Positions 15,160 to 15,636 of a DNA stretch of 15,636 nucleotides are shown here, piece by piece. This DNA is from CAZMVU01 sp964569295 (GTDB lineage: Bacteria; Hydrogenedentota; Hydrogenedentia; Hydrogenedentales; JAGMZX01). The translations under genes were made by a program, and so were the position numbers. A model generated the notes under the pieces. The model was not told where the DNA came from and ran no database searches. It worked only from the letters and a program-made list of their open reading frames with translations. The DNA lies in assembly GCA_964569295.1 (NCBI GenBank), contig CAZMVU010000109.1:1-15636 (forward strand), written 5' to 3'. Within the stretch, counting starts at the first letter, position 1. Each line of letters begins with the position of its first letter.

Positions 15160-15190
15160 ATTGTACTGTATAGTACCGGCGCAAACACAA
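15160..15190 (-). promoter_or_regulatory. Candidate promoter and palindrome upstream of the glycosyltransferase
   Basis: On the minus strand TTGTGT (15190-15185) and TACAAT (15165-15160) are 19 bp apart, a weak but usable promoter placing the start near 15153. A perfect inverted repeat, GTACT and AGTAC arms around four bases (15163-15176), overlaps the -10 and could be a regulator site. This fits the ATG at 15121 better than the upstream TTG. Confidence 0.3.
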
Positions 15191-15329
15191 ATTCCGCGCA
15201 CGTTGCGTTTCATAATTACCCGGAAATGGCGCGCCATACGGGGTGGGTGGGAAATGCGCCGTAACTCAACGCGCTGACAGCGGCGACGTCAGACACCACC
15301 CGCTCGCAATAGCTGACCGGCGCGGCCGA

Positions 15330-15350
15330 CTATCTTGGTCCTGTCCTCAT
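15330..15350 (+). promoter_or_regulatory. Promoter-like motif shared with the first Gfo/Idh gene
   Basis: CTATCTTGGTCC then TGTCCTCAT matches the stretch at 5637-5658 (CTATACTTGGCCC then CATCCTCAT) at 18 positions with one gap. The earlier copy holds the TATACT -10 of a gene; here the -10 would be TATCTT (15331-15336). No good -35 is seen. Confidence 0.3.
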
Positions 15351-15373
15351 TTTCCCGGCCGGCGAACCCGGGC

Positions 15374-15395
15374 GGACGAGCGTACCCGCGAGCCG
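15374..15395 (-). repeat. Inverted copy of the left-end GC repeat
   Basis: The reverse complement reads CGGCTCGCGGGTACGC followed by TCGTCC, matching positions 1-22 at 20 of 22 bases. Together with 69-90 this gives three copies of the long unit in the window, all outside genes, in both orientations. Confidence 0.55.
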
Positions 15396-15458
15396 AAACT
15401 TCTTGTCCTTTAGTGCCTTAAAGATCGTAAAGCGCAATAAAAGACAAGAAGATTTCGG
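15393..15458. other. Nested 15-bp hairpin structure
   Basis: CCGAAACTTCTTGTC (15393-15407) pairs with GACAAGAAGATTTCGG (15443-15458) over 15 base pairs, with a single bulged A at 15452. Inside the 35-nt loop a second stem forms, CTTTA (15408-15412) with TAAAG (15419-15423), stacked directly on the outer stem. A stem this long is unlikely by chance and lies in a non-coding AT-richer patch. It may be a small RNA, an mRNA leader structure, or a short palindromic repeat element. It overlaps the end of the GC repeat by three bases. Confidence 0.5.
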
Positions 15459-15502
15459 AGGTCATCGGCAACCTGTTACAACAGAATGCTTTATAGAGTG
15501 TG

Positions 15503-15521
15503 AAAACTGCGGAGTTTTTTT
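15503..15521 (+). terminator. Terminator-like hairpin with T-run
   Basis: AAAACT (15503-15508), loop GCGG, AGTTTT (15513-15518), then more T to 15521, seven T in a row in total. The stem is AT-rich, so strength is uncertain. The T-run suits plus-strand transcription, although no plus-strand gene lies upstream; the nested hairpin region would be the transcribed unit. Confidence 0.4.
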
Positions 15522-15531
15522 CTGCCCTTCT

Positions 15532-15568
15532 GGGTTGCGGGCGCAGCCCACGTTGGTGCCTTAGGCAC
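15532..15568. repeat. Palindromic intergenic repeat, copy 2, plus second hairpin
   Basis: GGGTTGCG and CGCAGCCC arms (15532-15549) form a stem, followed by ACGTT; 15532-15554 matches 110-132 at 21 of 23 bases. Right after it GTGCC-TTA-GGCAC (15556-15568) forms a further perfect hairpin. In copy 1 the bases just before the stem (102-109) read AGTGCCTT, so part of this second motif is present there in a different order. Confidence 0.5.
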
Positions 15569-15636
15569 TGACTCGTATAAGGAACAACAAGAAGTTATTC
15601 GGGCACCTTGTGTAAGCTCTAGCATGGCTGTTTCTT

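Larger units (their letters stand above)
15191..15636. other. Non-coding right-end region
   Basis: No reading frame here looks like a real protein. The region contains a promoter-like motif (15330-15350), an inverted copy of the left-end GC repeat (15374-15395), a nested hairpin (15393-15458), a terminator-like hairpin (15503-15521) and a palindromic repeat (15532-15568). Base composition falls to AT-rich after about 15400, unlike the rest of the window. A promoter or leader of a gene beyond the window, a small RNA gene, or remnants of a mobile element are all possible. Confidence 0.5.

Noticed and set aside
15122..15190. TTG-initiated N-terminal extension of the glycosyltransferase
   Set aside because: It adds 23 residues with no family similarity and no ribosome site, and a candidate promoter and palindrome lie within it. 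The ATG at 15121 fits the family start.
15457..15496. Small open stretch after GGAGG ending in TAG
   Set aside because: It has no start codon at a sensible distance, and it follows directly from the hairpin arm.
15624..15636. ATG near the right edge as the start of a truncated gene
   Set aside because: Only four codons are visible and no ribosome site precedes it, so it cannot be judged.

Overview
The window is a GC-rich bacterial chromosomal segment with eleven complete protein-coding genes and two non-coding ends. No rRNA, tRNA, transposase or CRISPR array was seen. The gene content (class III anaerobic ribonucleotide reductase, two adjacent Gfo/Idh/MocA oxidoreductases, a divergent HemE, a YhaO/YhaN-like repair pair) suits an anaerobic or facultative heterotroph of the Hydrogenedentota / Planctomycetota / Lentisphaerota sort. 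This placement is a guess from gene content and style; no phylogenetic marker is present to fix it.

Layout. Positions 1-487 are non-coding: GC-rich direct repeats, a palindromic repeat, and then a dense control region for nrdD. That region has three TTATCCAC DnaA-like boxes plus a weaker one, two NrdR-type boxes exactly 31 bp apart, a near-consensus sigma-70 promoter (TTGACA, 17 bp, TAAGAT) whose -35 lies inside the second NrdR box, and a strong hairpin at the predicted transcript start. Next come nrdD-nrdG (+), coupled by an ATGA overlap, a minus-strand AI-2E family transporter, hemE (+), and two successive Gfo/Idh/MocA oxidoreductases (+).

From 8160 to 15121 everything is on the minus strand. 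In transcription order the genes are a family 2 glycosyltransferase, a SbcD/YhaO-like metallophosphoesterase, a YhaN-like SMC-type ATPase with a membrane hairpin inside its coiled coil, a SAM hydroxide adenosyltransferase (DUF62) and a short-chain dehydrogenase. The nuclease and ATPase genes overlap by 4 nt and the DUF62 gene follows after 31 nt, so these three look like one transcript; the dehydrogenase may be on it too.

The right end (15122-15636) is non-coding. It holds an inverted copy of the left-end GC repeat, a second copy of the left-end palindrome, a 15-bp nested hairpin, a terminator-like hairpin and a promoter-like motif shared with the first Gfo/Idh gene.

How the genes work together. 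NrdD/NrdG make deoxynucleotides without oxygen, and their control region suggests joint response to nucleotide pools (NrdR) and replication state (DnaA). The nuclease-like/ATPase pair probably acts on DNA ends or structures. Its nuclease motif III reads GNRD instead of GNHD, the most notable coding anomaly here. HemE and the glycosyltransferase also depart from their families at usually conserved catalytic positions. I see no clear evidence of a wholly new multi-gene system. The best leads are the nrdD control region, the GNRD nuclease paired with a membrane-anchored SMC-like ATPase, and the structured right-end intergenic region.
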